Assembly (NCBI GenBank): GCA_017412025.1
Contig: JAFQOY010000174.1
Location: 1 to 26,405 of the forward strand
Length of the DNA: 26,405 nt
Source: Clostridia bacterium
GTDB lineage: Bacteria; Bacillota_A; Clostridia; Christensenellales; Aristaeellaceae
Direction: 5' to 3'
Shown: positions 13,757 to 22,155 of the stretch, piece after piece
How positions within the stretch are numbered: the stretch's first letter is position 1
How the letters are laid out: every line of letters starts with the position of its first letter
Made by a program: the position numbers and the translations under genes
Notes under the pieces: generated by a model
Databases searched by the model: none
What the model saw: only the letters and a program-made list of their open reading frames with translations
What the model was told of the DNA's origin: nothing

Positions 13757-14759
13757 TCATGTCAACCTCGACAAGAGAGCCAAGGCGGCCGTAAAGCGGC
13801 TGCAGGGCTGGCTGAACGTTGAGGAAGGCGCGCTGGAGCGCGAGATGCTGGAGGCGCAGCAGCAGCAGGCTGCTGCCGATGAGCCGGACGTCGATCTGGC
13901 TGAGCTGCGCTGGGCGAGGGAAGAAAAGGAAGAGGAAGAGCGCATCGCTGCAAGGATGCACCAGTGGACGGAGGAAACCGGCACGCAGGCTGCGCGCGCG
14001 GTGTATAACTTCCTGTGTGTGATGATCTGCGTGGTCATGATCGGTCTGCTGCTTTTCACCGTGACGGAGCTTCCGTCCTTTGGCAGCCCGGATCATCCGA
14101 TCAACAACGAGGTCTCCGCCCGCTATATCGAAAAGGGCCTGCAGGAGACTGGCGCGGTGAACATTGTCACCGGCATGATCCTTGATTACCGCGCGTTTGA
14201 TACGCTGGGCGAGTCCAGCGTGCTCTTTACGGCGGCGATGGTCGTTCTCTTCCTGCTGCGTGTGGACAAGGAGTCCCATAAGTACAGCCAGCTGGCCAGG
14301 ACGATCCGCGATATTCCGCATTCGGATACCTACTACGAGCCGAAGAACGACGTGATTCTGCAGAAGACGGCGACGATTCTGGTGCCGATCGTGCTTCTGC
14401 TCGGCGTGTATGTCGTCTTAAACGGCCATCTCTCGCCGGGCGGCGGTTTCTCCGGCGGCGCAATCATGGGTGCAGGCCTGATTCTCTACGTGACTGCGTT
14501 CGGTTTTGCCAAGGCGAGGAAGATTTTTACCTACAAGACGTATCAGATGGTCGTGCTCCTCTCGCTGCTGACGTATGCGGTGAGCAAGTGCTACTCGTTC
14601 TACACCGGCGCCAACGGCATCCACAGCATCATTCCGCTGGGCACCCCCGGAGCAATCCTCTCCAGCGGCCTGATTCTGGTGCTCAACATCTGCGTTGGCT
14701 TCATCGTCACCTGTACGATGTACTGCTTCTACGCGGTATTCAGGAAAGGAGAACTGTAA
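13743..14759 (+). CDS. mrpB: MbhE-MnhB fusion subunit with charged N-terminal extension
   Basis: 338 residues. Residues 1-85 are cytoplasmic, Gln/Glu/Ala rich and probably helical. Residues 86-175 are the MbhE module: a membrane helix, then LPSFGSPDHPINNEVSARYI, ETGAVNIVTGMILDYRAFDT and LGES before a second helix. In classical Mrp this is the extreme C-terminus of MrpA. Residues about 205-335 are MnhB (four helices, signature GHLSPGGGFSGGAIMGAG at 228-245). So the end of MrpA is joined to MrpB. ATG 13743 lies 8 bases after GGAGG, and the in-frame region upstream belongs to the previous gene. It is a membrane subunit of the antiporter. Confidence 0.92.
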   Translation: MQTNDHVNLDKRAKAAVKRLQGWLNVEEGALEREMLEAQQQQAAADEPDVDLAELRWAREEKEEEERIAARMHQWTEETGTQAARAVYNFLCVMICVVMIGLLLFTVTELPSFGSPDHPINNEVSARYIEKGLQETGAVNIVTGMILDYRAFDTLGESSVLFTAAMVVLFLLRVDKESHKYSQLARTIRDIPHSDTYYEPKNDVILQKTATILVPIVLLLGVYVVLNGHLSPGGGFSGGAIMGAGLILYVTAFGFAKARKIFTYKTYQMVVLLSLLTYAVSKCYSFYTGANGIHSIIPLGTPGAILSSGLILVLNICVGFIVTCTMYCFYAVFRKGEL

Positions 14760-14760
14760 G

Positions 14761-15129
14761 ATGCATCTGCTTGTCAACTATGAAGAGACGGCAGCCGTCA
14801 TCCTGTTCTGCATCGGCTTTTCCACCATGCTGCTCCATAAGAATCTGATCAAGAAGATCATCGGCATGGACATGATGGATGCCGCCGTCTTCCTGTTTCT
14901 CGCCTCCCAGGGTTATATCGAAGGGCGCGTCGCGCCGATCGTGGCAAACGGCATTCAGTCGGTGGAGGCCTACATCAACCCGATTCCTGCAGGACTGGTG
15001 CTTACGGGCATCGTCGTTTCGGTTTCCGTCACGGCGCTGATGCTTGCGCTGGCTGTGCGCCTGTACTATCGCTATCACACGCTTAATCTCGATGAAATCA
15101 TCGCATTGGCCGGAAAGGAGGAGGTCTGA
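14761..15129 (+). CDS. mrpC: Mrp antiporter subunit C (NuoK-like)
   Basis: 122 residues with three membrane helices, homologous to NuoK of complex I. N49-like positions are replaced by the short Mrp form; the pattern LIKKIIGMDMMDAAVFLFL (about 29-47) matches helix 2, and IPAGLVLTGIVVSVSVTALMLAL (about 75-97) matches helix 3, including the P-x-x-x-LVLTGIVV hallmark. AAAGGAG is 9 bases before the ATG, and the gene starts one base after mrpB. Its stop shares a base with the next start. NuoK-like subunits line the ion path next to the antiporter subunits. Confidence 0.93.
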   Translation: MHLLVNYEETAAVILFCIGFSTMLLHKNLIKKIIGMDMMDAAVFLFLASQGYIEGRVAPIVANGIQSVEAYINPIPAGLVLTGIVVSVSVTALMLALAVRLYYRYHTLNLDEIIALAGKEEV

Positions 15130-16628
15130 TGCAATTTGTACAGAACTTCCCCTTCATCTGCATCCTGCTGACGCTGATCTGCGGCGTTATCACGTCCGTA
15201 TTGAGCGGCCGTGCGGCCCGCAGGCTGACGACGCTGCTGATGATCGCAGTGACGGGCATGACGGCGGCCGTGATGGTATACACGCTGCGCACAGGCGACA
15301 GCTACGTATACATGATGGGTCATTACCCTGCGCCGTGGGGCAACGAGATCCGCATCGGCGTGCTGGAAACGACGATGATGATGGTATTCTGCTTCGTGAT
15401 CCTCTTCTCGTTCCTGGGCGGCCTTCAGCCGAGCGTGCGCGAGATTGAGAAGACGAAATACAACATCTACTGCATCCTCATCGATCTGCTGCTGCTGGCG
15501 CTGCAGGCTCTGGTGTATACCAACGACCTGTTCACCGCCTACGTATTCATCGAAATCAACACGCTGGCTGCTGCCGGCTTGATCATGAGCCGCCAGAAGG
15601 GACGCAACCTTGTCGCGGGCGTGCGCTACATGATCATGAACCTGCTGGGCTCCAGCCTCTTCCTGATCGGCGTCGTGCTGCTTTACACGGTTACCGGCCA
15701 TCTGCTGATGGAAAACATTCAGCAGAGCGTGGCGGCGCTCTATGCCAGCGGAGAGTACCATGTGCCGCTGACCGTCGTGGTCGCGCTGATTACGGTGGGT
15801 CTTGCGCTCAAGAGCGCGCTGTATCCGTTTGAAAAGTGGCTGCCGGGCGCGTATTCCAACGCGACGCCGTCCGTTGCGGCGATGCTTTCGAGCCTGGTTT
15901 CCAAGGGATACATTTTCCTGCTGATCAAGGTGTATGTCCGCGTGATCGGATTTGACGTGATCTGCTCGATGGGCATTCTGGACATCCTGTTCATCCTCGG
16001 CGTCTGCGGCATGATCATGGGCTCTGTGAACGCCGTGCGCGCGAAGACGACCCGCCTGATGGTCGCCTACTCCTCTGTGGCGCAGATCGGCTACATCTTT
16101 ACGGCGCTGGGCCTGCGCAGCGAGGTTGGCATCGTGTGCGCGCTGTGGCACATGGCGGCGCATGCGGCGACCAAGTCGATGCTCTTTATCTCCTGCGCGG
16201 AGATGGACGACGCCTGCGGCGGCACGCATCTGCGCAGGGATCTGCGCGGCGCGTTCTATCATTCGCCGCTGCTGGCTCTCTCCTTTGCGCTGGGCTCCAT
16301 CAATCTGGTGGGCATTCCGTTCCTGAGCGTATTCATGACCAAGGTCACGCTGACGCAGGCGGCCATTGAGGTCGGCGGCAGGCACATGGCGATTGCGCTG
16401 ACTGCTGTGGCGATCTCCACGATGCTCAACGCGAAGTATTTCCTGGGCACGACGATCGATCTGTTCACGCCGAAGAAGGAAGGCGACAGGGTGCTCAAGC
16501 CGACTGTCAGAAAGAACGGCTTCACCGCAATTGCGCTGATCGGTCTGATCGCACTCAACCTGTTCATGGGACTTGCTTCCCAGCCGTTCCTGACGGCGCT
16601 GGCCCAGGGCCTTGCGCGGTTTGCATAA
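15129..16628 (+). CDS. MrpD/NuoN-type antiporter subunit 1
   Basis: 499 residues, about 14 membrane helices, the fold of MrpD and NuoL/M/N. The proton-path residues are present: E142 in TM5 (YVFIEINTLAAAG), K228 in TM7 (LALKSALYPFEKWLP), K259 in TM8 (SSLVSKGYIF), and H345/K349 further on (HMAAHAATKSML). The EI..AAAGLI region is closest to MrpD of classical Mrp. It exchanges cations for protons across the membrane together with the small subunits. AAAGGAGG is 6 bases before the ATG. The WLPGAYSNATPSVAA segment differs from the usual WLP-AH/SY-APPTAVSA. Confidence 0.92.
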   Translation: MQFVQNFPFICILLTLICGVITSVLSGRAARRLTTLLMIAVTGMTAAVMVYTLRTGDSYVYMMGHYPAPWGNEIRIGVLETTMMMVFCFVILFSFLGGLQPSVREIEKTKYNIYCILIDLLLLALQALVYTNDLFTAYVFIEINTLAAAGLIMSRQKGRNLVAGVRYMIMNLLGSSLFLIGVVLLYTVTGHLLMENIQQSVAALYASGEYHVPLTVVVALITVGLALKSALYPFEKWLPGAYSNATPSVAAMLSSLVSKGYIFLLIKVYVRVIGFDVICSMGILDILFILGVCGMIMGSVNAVRAKTTRLMVAYSSVAQIGYIFTALGLRSEVGIVCALWHMAAHAATKSMLFISCAEMDDACGGTHLRRDLRGAFYHSPLLALSFALGSINLVGIPFLSVFMTKVTLTQAAIEVGGRHMAIALTAVAISTMLNAKYFLGTTIDLFTPKKEGDRVLKPTVRKNGFTAIALIGLIALNLFMGLASQPFLTALAQGLARFA

Positions 16629-16649
16629 GAGATCAAGGAGGAAATTACC

Positions 16650-18119
16650 GTGACTGCTTTGATGATTCTCGCTATCTTCTTCCCGGCGATTGCCGGCGTT
16701 GCCGTCTGGTTTATGCCGGCTGCCAGGGCCAGCAAGCAGCTGCGCGCGAAGCTCAACTGCGGCGCGCTGGCGCTGGAGCTTGCGATGGTGATCGCGCTCT
16801 GCTTTGCGCAGGGAACGGAAACCGTGCTGCTGTCCATGACGCCGAGCCTGCAGGTATACCTGAAGATCGACGTGATCGGCTCCGTCTTTGCCGTGCTGAT
16901 GAGCGCGATGTGGCTGTGCTCCATGGTCTTCTCCCTGGAGTATCTGGGCCATGACGAGCACCAGCGCTCCTATGAGGCTTTCACCATGACGGTGCTCTCC
17001 GCGCTGATTGGCCAGTGCTATGCGGGCTCCATGGTGACGCTGTATGTCTTCTACGAGCTGATGACGCTGCTCTCCGTGCCGATGGTTGTGCATGAGCGTA
17101 CGCCGCAGGCTGTTGCCGCCGGCATCAAGTATCTCATTTACTCCATCTTCGGCGCGATGCTGGGCCTGCTTGGCATCTTCTTCTTCAACCATTATCTGGG
17201 CACCGTTACCTTTGCCGCCGGCGGCGTTGCCGCTGCGGGCGCCGCGCCGCAGGTGGGCCTGCTGGTCATCACGTTCGTGGTCATCATGGGCTTTGGCACC
17301 AAGGCGGGTATGTTCCCGATGCACGGCTGGCTGCCGACGGCGCACCCGGTGGCTCCGGCTCCGGCTTCTGCGGTTCTTTCCGGCGTTATCACCAAGGCTG
17401 GCGTGCTCGCCGTCATCCGCGTGATCTTCTATCTCGTCGGCGCGGACGCCATCCGCGGCACCTGGGTGCAGACCACGCTGCTCATCCTCGCGCTGCTGAC
17501 CGTGTTCATGGGCTCCATGCTGGCGTACCGCGAGCCGCTGCTCAAGAAGCGCCTGGCGTATTCCACCGTGTCTCAGGTTTCCTACGTGCTCTTCGGTCTG
17601 TTCTGCCTCGTTCCGGCGACGTTCAACGGCGCTATCCTGCACATCGTTGCGCACTCCACGATCAAGGACGCGCTGTTCCTGTGCGCCGGCGCGATCATCC
17701 ATCAGACCGGCAAGACCTATGTGCGCGATCTGCGCGGCGTGGGCAAGGAGATGCCCGTCACCATCTGGTGCTGGACCATCGCTTCTCTGGGCCTGATTGG
17801 TATCCCGCCGACGGGCGGCTTCGTCTCCAAGTGGCAGCTGGCCACCGGCGCGCTCTCCGGCAACCTCGGCGTGTTTGGCGTGGTCGGCCCGATCGTGCTG
17901 ATCATCTCCGCGCTGCTGACGGCTGCGTATCTGCTGCAGGTCGTCATTGGCGGCTTCTTCCCGGGTGCGGACTTTGACTACAAGAGCGTGGAAAACAAGG
18001 ATCCGGGCCTGCGCATGGTCGTGCCGATGGTCGTCCTTGCTGCTGCCGTGATCCTGTGCGGCGTGTTTGCCCAGCCGCTGATGGACGTGATGGCGCCCAC
18101 CCTGGCGACTATCCTGTAA
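16650..18119 (+). CDS. NuoM/MrpD-type antiporter subunit 2
   Basis: 489 residues, about 14 membrane helices. E136 in TM5 (LYVFYELMTLLS), K218 in TM7 (GFGTKAGMFPMHGWLPTAHP), K249 in TM8 (LSGVITKAGV) and HSTIK (335-339) are all kept. PAPASAVLSGVITKAG is typical of the NuoL/HyfB side of the family, and DLRGVGKEMP of proton-conducting subunits in general. The GTG at 16650 is 7 bases after AAGGAGG; no better in-frame start lies nearby. It starts 21 bases after subunit 1, in the same operon. Confidence 0.92.
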   Translation: MTALMILAIFFPAIAGVAVWFMPAARASKQLRAKLNCGALALELAMVIALCFAQGTETVLLSMTPSLQVYLKIDVIGSVFAVLMSAMWLCSMVFSLEYLGHDEHQRSYEAFTMTVLSALIGQCYAGSMVTLYVFYELMTLLSVPMVVHERTPQAVAAGIKYLIYSIFGAMLGLLGIFFFNHYLGTVTFAAGGVAAAGAAPQVGLLVITFVVIMGFGTKAGMFPMHGWLPTAHPVAPAPASAVLSGVITKAGVLAVIRVIFYLVGADAIRGTWVQTTLLILALLTVFMGSMLAYREPLLKKRLAYSTVSQVSYVLFGLFCLVPATFNGAILHIVAHSTIKDALFLCAGAIIHQTGKTYVRDLRGVGKEMPVTIWCWTIASLGLIGIPPTGGFVSKWQLATGALSGNLGVFGVVGPIVLIISALLTAAYLLQVVIGGFFPGADFDYKSVENKDPGLRMVVPMVVLAAAVILCGVFAQPLMDVMAPTLATIL

Positions 18120-18131
18120 GGAGAGAATGCT

Positions 18132-19598
18132 ATGCTTTGCCTTGCGGTATTTTTTCCGATCGTCGCCGGTCTTCTGCTTCTGGGCGCAAAGCCCCTGAGC
18201 CGGCGGGCGCGGGAGTACTGTGTCGAGGGCGTGACGATTGCCACGTCCCTGATCGTGCTGTTCTGCCTGCTGGAGCCTGCCAAGGATCCGACGATCGCGT
18301 TTACGCTGATTGAGGGCATGCCCATCGCCTTCCATGTCGATGGACTGGGCGGCGTCTTTGCGGCGCTGGTTGCCTTCCTGTGGCCGCTTGCTTCGCTCTA
18401 TGCCTTTGAGTACATGGAGCATGAGGGCGGCGAAGTCCATTTCTTTGCGCTGTATACGATCACCTATGGCGTGACGCTGGCGATTGCGACGGCGGCGAAC
18501 ATCATGACGATGTACATCTTCTATGAGTTCCTGACCGTCTGCACGCTGCCGCTGGTCATGCACGGCACCAGCCGCGAGTCTGTGAAGGCAGGACATCAGT
18601 ACATGATGTACTCCTTCTTCGGCGCTGCGGTCGGCTTTGTCGGCGTGATGCTGGTGATCTATTACGGCAACGGCGGCGCGTTTGTGATGAACGGCGTGCT
18701 CTCCGAGGCGTTTGCCGCGCAGCATCCGCTGATGCTGCGCATCGGCTATCTGTGCGCGTTCCTCGGTTTTGGCGTCAAGGCGGCGATCTTCCCGATGCAT
18801 GCATGGCTGCCGCGCGCGTCCGTCGCGCCGACGCCGGTCACTGCGCTGCTGCATGCGGTTGCGGTCGTCAAGTCCGGTGTGTTTGCGATCATGCGCGTGA
18901 CGTACTTCAGCTTCGGCGCGCACCTGCTTCGCGGCACGTGGGCGCAGCATGTTGCCGTCGCGCTTGCGGTTGCCACGATCATCTACGGCTCCACGATGGC
19001 CGTGCGGGAGCACCACTTCAAGCGCCGTCTGGCGTATTCCACGATTTCCAATCTGTCCTATATCGCCTTTGCCGCCTGCCTGATGACGGCGCAGGGCCTG
19101 ACGGCGGCGCTTGCGCACATGATCTTCCATGCGCTGATCAAAATCACGCTGTTCTACTGTGCCGGCGCTGTGCTGGTGCGCACGGGCCGCACGCAGATTG
19201 AAAGCCTGCGCGGCCTTGGCAGGGCGATGCCGTATGTGTGCAGCGTGTACGCGATTGCCGCGCTGGCGCTGATGGGCACGCCGCTTCTGCCGGGCTTTGC
19301 CAGCAAGTGGATGATCGGCTCCGCTGCAGTGGCCAGCGGATACATCCTCGGCTATGCCGGTATCGGCATGATTCTGGTGTCCGCCGTGCTGACGGCCATT
19401 TACCTGATGGGTGTGGCGTTCTTCATGTTCTTCCGCCCGCTGGAAGATACGGCCGGCATTGAGCCGGGCATGAGCTATGATCCGACATGGAAGATGAAGC
19501 TGCCGCTGCTGGTGCTCACGATTGCCATCGTGCTCTGCGGCGTATTCTCCAATGGCGTGATCACGAAGCTGGCGGCTGTCGCCGCCGGCGTTATCTGA
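18132..19598 (+). CDS. NuoM/MrpD-type antiporter subunit 3
   Basis: 488 residues, about 14 membrane helices. E132 in TM5 (MYIFYEFLTVC), K216 in TM7 (GFGVKAAIFPMHAWLPRA), K247 in TM8 (HAVAVVKSGV) and a later HALIK keep the full ion path. It differs from subunit 2 in the loop after TM7 (VAPTPVTALLHAVAVVKSG instead of PAPASAVLSG), so the two are old paralogues, not recent copies. AAGGAG is 8 bases before the ATG and the gene starts 12 bases after its neighbour. Confidence 0.92.
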   Translation: MLCLAVFFPIVAGLLLLGAKPLSRRAREYCVEGVTIATSLIVLFCLLEPAKDPTIAFTLIEGMPIAFHVDGLGGVFAALVAFLWPLASLYAFEYMEHEGGEVHFFALYTITYGVTLAIATAANIMTMYIFYEFLTVCTLPLVMHGTSRESVKAGHQYMMYSFFGAAVGFVGVMLVIYYGNGGAFVMNGVLSEAFAAQHPLMLRIGYLCAFLGFGVKAAIFPMHAWLPRASVAPTPVTALLHAVAVVKSGVFAIMRVTYFSFGAHLLRGTWAQHVAVALAVATIIYGSTMAVREHHFKRRLAYSTISNLSYIAFAACLMTAQGLTAALAHMIFHALIKITLFYCAGAVLVRTGRTQIESLRGLGRAMPYVCSVYAIAALALMGTPLLPGFASKWMIGSAAVASGYILGYAGIGMILVSAVLTAIYLMGVAFFMFFRPLEDTAGIEPGMSYDPTWKMKLPLLVLTIAIVLCGVFSNGVITKLAAVAAGVI

Positions 19599-19615
19599 GA
19601 AAGGGAGGGAACGGC

Positions 19616-21853
19616 ATGCTCGCATTTCTGGTTTTCTTCCCGATGATCGCGGCTGTGATCTCCTATCTGATCGGCAAGGCCAGCAAGGCAAGGCGCGATA
19701 AATTTGTGATTCTCGCCTGCTTTGCGGAGCTTTGTGTGGTCTGCGCTGCGCTTGTGCTGGTCATCCGCGGCCAGTCGTTCGCCTTTGAGGTGCCCGGCTT
19801 CTGCGGCTTTGGTCTGCATTTTGAGCTGGATGGCTTCCGCGCACTGTATGCGCTGGTCGGCGGCGTGATGTGGCTGGCCACATCCATGCTCAGCCGCGAG
19901 TACTTCGCGCATCACTACCACAACCGCAACCGTTACTATTTCTTCTTCCTGATGACGCTTGGCGCGACCATCGGCGTATTCCTCTCGAGCGATCTGTATA
20001 CGACGTTCATCTTCTTTGAGATCATGTCCTTTACGTCCTATACCTGGGTTGCGCACGATGAGACGCCCGGCGCCATGCGCGCCGCAGAGACGTATCTGGC
20101 CGTCGCCGTCATCGGCGGCATGGTGATGCTCATCGGTCTGTTCCTGCTGTATCTGACGCTGGGCACGCTGACGATCTCCGAGCTGCATCACGCGGCGGAG
20201 CACTGCGCCGAGCACGGTAAGCTCTGGGCTGCCTGCCTGTGCATTCTCTGCGGCTTCGGCGCGAAGGCAGGCATGTTCCCGATGCACATCTGGCTGCCCA
20301 AGGCGCATCCGGTCGCTCCCGCTCCGGCGTCTGCGCTGCTTTCCGGCATCCTGACGAAGACGGGTATCTACGGTATCATCGTCGTCTCTGCCAATATCTT
20401 CCGCGAGAGCATTGCCTGGGGCAACATGCTGCTTGTGCTGGCGCTGATCACGATGCTGGGCGGCGCTGTGCTGGCGGTGTTCTCCTGCAACCTCAAGCGT
20501 ACGCTGGCCTGCTCTTCCATGTCCCAGATCGGCTTCATCCTCACGGGCATCGCGATGAGCTGTCTGCTGGGCCATCACAACGCGCTTGCAGCCCGCGGCG
20601 CGCTGCTGTACATGGTCAATCATTCGCTCTTCAAGCTCATCCTGTTCATGGCGGCCGGCGTGGTGTATATGAATCTGCACAAGCTGGATCTCAACGACCT
20701 GCGCGGATTCGGCCGCAAAAAGCCGCTGCTGCACTTTGCGTTCCTGATGGGCGCATTCGGTCTGATGGGCGTTCCCGGTTTCTCCGGCTATGTCTCCAAA
20801 ACGCTGATTCACGAGGCGATCGTCGAGTATGTGCATCTGCTGCACGAGGTGCACAGCCCGCTTGCGCCGCTGTATACCGGCGCGGAATGGATCTATCTCT
20901 TCTCCGGCGGCCTGACGAGCGCATACATGATCAAGCTCTATATCTGCCTCTTCTGGCAGAAGCATCCGAGCGATCAGCTCTTCCACGATGCGAAGAAGCG
21001 CATTTACATGAACAAGACCTCCGCGCTTGCCCTCACGCTCAGCGCGATTCTGGTGCCGCTGCTGGGCGCGCAGCCGAATCTGACGATGGACAAAATCGCA
21101 GACTTTGCCGGCGGATTCCTGCATGCCGGTACGCCCGCGCATGAGGTGCATTATTTCGCCTGGGTCAATCTCAAGGGCGCGTGCATTTCTCTGGGCATCG
21201 GTCTTGTCGTGTATCTGTTCTTCATCCGCCGTGTGCTCATGCGCAGGGATTACAATGTGATGGAGTACGTCAACCTCTGGCCGCAGTGGTTTGACATGGA
21301 GGATCGCCTCTATCGTCCGGCGATCTTTGGTCTGCTGTCCCTCGGCGGAAAGTTTGCCCAGATCGGCAACGAACAGAAGCTTGAGGAGCGGGTGTACTGG
21401 CCTGCCGTGCGTGCGGCGAGCCGCGCAGGCGGCGCCCTGGCAAAGGCGATGAGCGAGGATACGCTTGAAAACAGGCTGTACTGGCCTGTGCTCCGGTCGC
21501 TGTCCCTGCTTGGCGCGGTTGCCGCCAAGGCGATGGGCGACGTGTCGGACATGATCGCGCTGGCGTTCACCAAGACGTTCCTGGCGATGCGCAGGTACAC
21601 CGAAAAGGTGCACGTGGGCAACGTGATCACCGAGGCCGTCGGCCATACGGCGGACAGCTTTGCTGAGGTGCTCAACAAGACGATCTTTGCAGGCAATCCG
21701 AAGGCGCACCACTATACCGGTCTGCTTGCCGGCGTCTGGGACGGTATCCTGGATGCGACGCGCAGACTGACGCATACGATGAGCTACGGTTTGCTGCTCT
21801 TCGGCCTTGGCCTGTGCGCGACGATCATTTATCTGCTGATGTACGGCATGTAA
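19616..21853 (+). CDS. NuoL/MrpA-type antiporter subunit 4 with repeat-bearing C-terminal arm
   Basis: 745 residues. Residues 1-510 are an antiporter core of about 14 helices with E135 (FIFFEIMSFTSYTW), K217 (GFGAKAGMFPMHIWLPKAHP), K248 (LSGILTKTGI) and NHSLFK. Two more helices follow (about 525-545), then a soluble, amphipathic arm and a last membrane helix at about 720-743. The arm holds three 28-residue repeats at 561, 589 and 617, each starting ME/LE-x-R-x-Y-x-P. Its place corresponds to the lateral arm at the NuoL C-terminus, so a role in holding subunits together is a fair guess. GGGAGG lies 7 bases before ATG 19616; upstream in-frame codons lie in the previous gene. The MbhD/MbhE parts of a true MrpA are absent here and sit in earlier genes. 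Confidence 0.91.
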   Translation: MLAFLVFFPMIAAVISYLIGKASKARRDKFVILACFAELCVVCAALVLVIRGQSFAFEVPGFCGFGLHFELDGFRALYALVGGVMWLATSMLSREYFAHHYHNRNRYYFFFLMTLGATIGVFLSSDLYTTFIFFEIMSFTSYTWVAHDETPGAMRAAETYLAVAVIGGMVMLIGLFLLYLTLGTLTISELHHAAEHCAEHGKLWAACLCILCGFGAKAGMFPMHIWLPKAHPVAPAPASALLSGILTKTGIYGIIVVSANIFRESIAWGNMLLVLALITMLGGAVLAVFSCNLKRTLACSSMSQIGFILTGIAMSCLLGHHNALAARGALLYMVNHSLFKLILFMAAGVVYMNLHKLDLNDLRGFGRKKPLLHFAFLMGAFGLMGVPGFSGYVSKTLIHEAIVEYVHLLHEVHSPLAPLYTGAEWIYLFSGGLTSAYMIKLYICLFWQKHPSDQLFHDAKKRIYMNKTSALALTLSAILVPLLGAQPNLTMDKIADFAGGFLHAGTPAHEVHYFAWVNLKGACISLGIGLVVYLFFIRRVLMRRDYNVMEYVNLWPQWFDMEDRLYRPAIFGLLSLGGKFAQIGNEQKLEERVYWPAVRAASRAGGALAKAMSEDTLENRLYWPVLRSLSLLGAVAAKAMGDVSDMIALAFTKTFLAMRRYTEKVHVGNVITEAVGHTADSFAEVLNKTIFAGNPKAHHYTGLLAGVWDGILDATRRLTHTMSYGLLLFGLGLCATIIYLLMYGM
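21296..21547 (+). repeat. three tandem 84-bp (28-residue) coding repeats
   Basis: Residues 561-588, 589-616 and 617-644 of antiporter subunit 4 align without gaps. Shared positions are E2, R4, Y6, P8, G17 and A21, with W7 in copies 2 and 3, and AK-M near the end. The similarity is at protein level; the DNA has diverged. Confidence 0.8.
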
Positions 21854-21860
21854 AACAGAA

Positions 21861-21883
21861 AGCCAGGCGTGAGCCTGGCTTTT
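21861..21883 (+). terminator. terminator of the Mrp operon
   Basis: An 8-bp perfect stem AGCCAGGC / GCCTGGCT with a GTGA loop is followed by TTT, 8 bases after the stop. The T-run is short. Confidence 0.8.
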
Positions 21884-21903
21884 GCCTTACAGGAAATGGA
21901 GTG

Positions 21904-22111
21904 AACCCCTCCACCGCTCACGCGGTCCCCCTGCTGCGGGGAACCCGCATAGTCGTACCTGATGGGTACTCCTTGCGATTCCTCACGCTCCGCCTCGCGA
22001 TTTCGCCCTCAGGGCGTGCCCGGCTCCGGCGCCTATCAGAGGAGGCAGGACTGCTTGTCAAACCAAGGCTCCCCCGAAAGGGGAGCTGCCGCTGAAAACG
22101 GCTGAGGGGTT
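21904..22111. repeat. MITE-like interspersed element with inverted ends
   Basis: The ends are inverted: AACCCCTC at 21904-21911 and GAGGGGTT at 22104-22111, and each leads into imperfect hairpins (CACCGCTCACGCGGT; CTCCCCCGAAAGGGGAG; GCCGCTGAAAACGGCTGA). The stretch codes for nothing credible. It resembles the CCCCTCCACCGC...AAGGCTCCCC...TGAGGGGTT elements scattered in gut Clostridia, which I know from memory of the pattern, not from a search. The middle (about 21945-22035) seems longer than usual. It fills most of the 302-base gap between the Mrp terminator and the amidohydrolase. Confidence 0.6.
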
Positions 22112-22155
22112 GAAGTGCGCGAGGCAACTTTTTTGTGTGATGAAAGGGGATTCGG

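Noticed and set aside
15075..19691. Reverse open frame of over 1500 codons opposite the antiporter genes
   Set aside because: The translation is rich in Arg, His, Gln and Asp, as expected from the antisense of GC-rich membrane-protein codons. It spans four well-supported forward genes.
19475..21775. Reverse open frame of 766 codons opposite antiporter subunit 4
   Set aside because: Same cause as the other antisense frames: no ribosome site and no recognisable domain.
12019..21853. The operon as respiratory complex I or an energy-converting hydrogenase
   Set aside because: No NuoB/C/D/H/I-type or hydrogenase subunits are present, while MrpE, MrpF and MrpG, specific to Mrp and related membrane arms, are.
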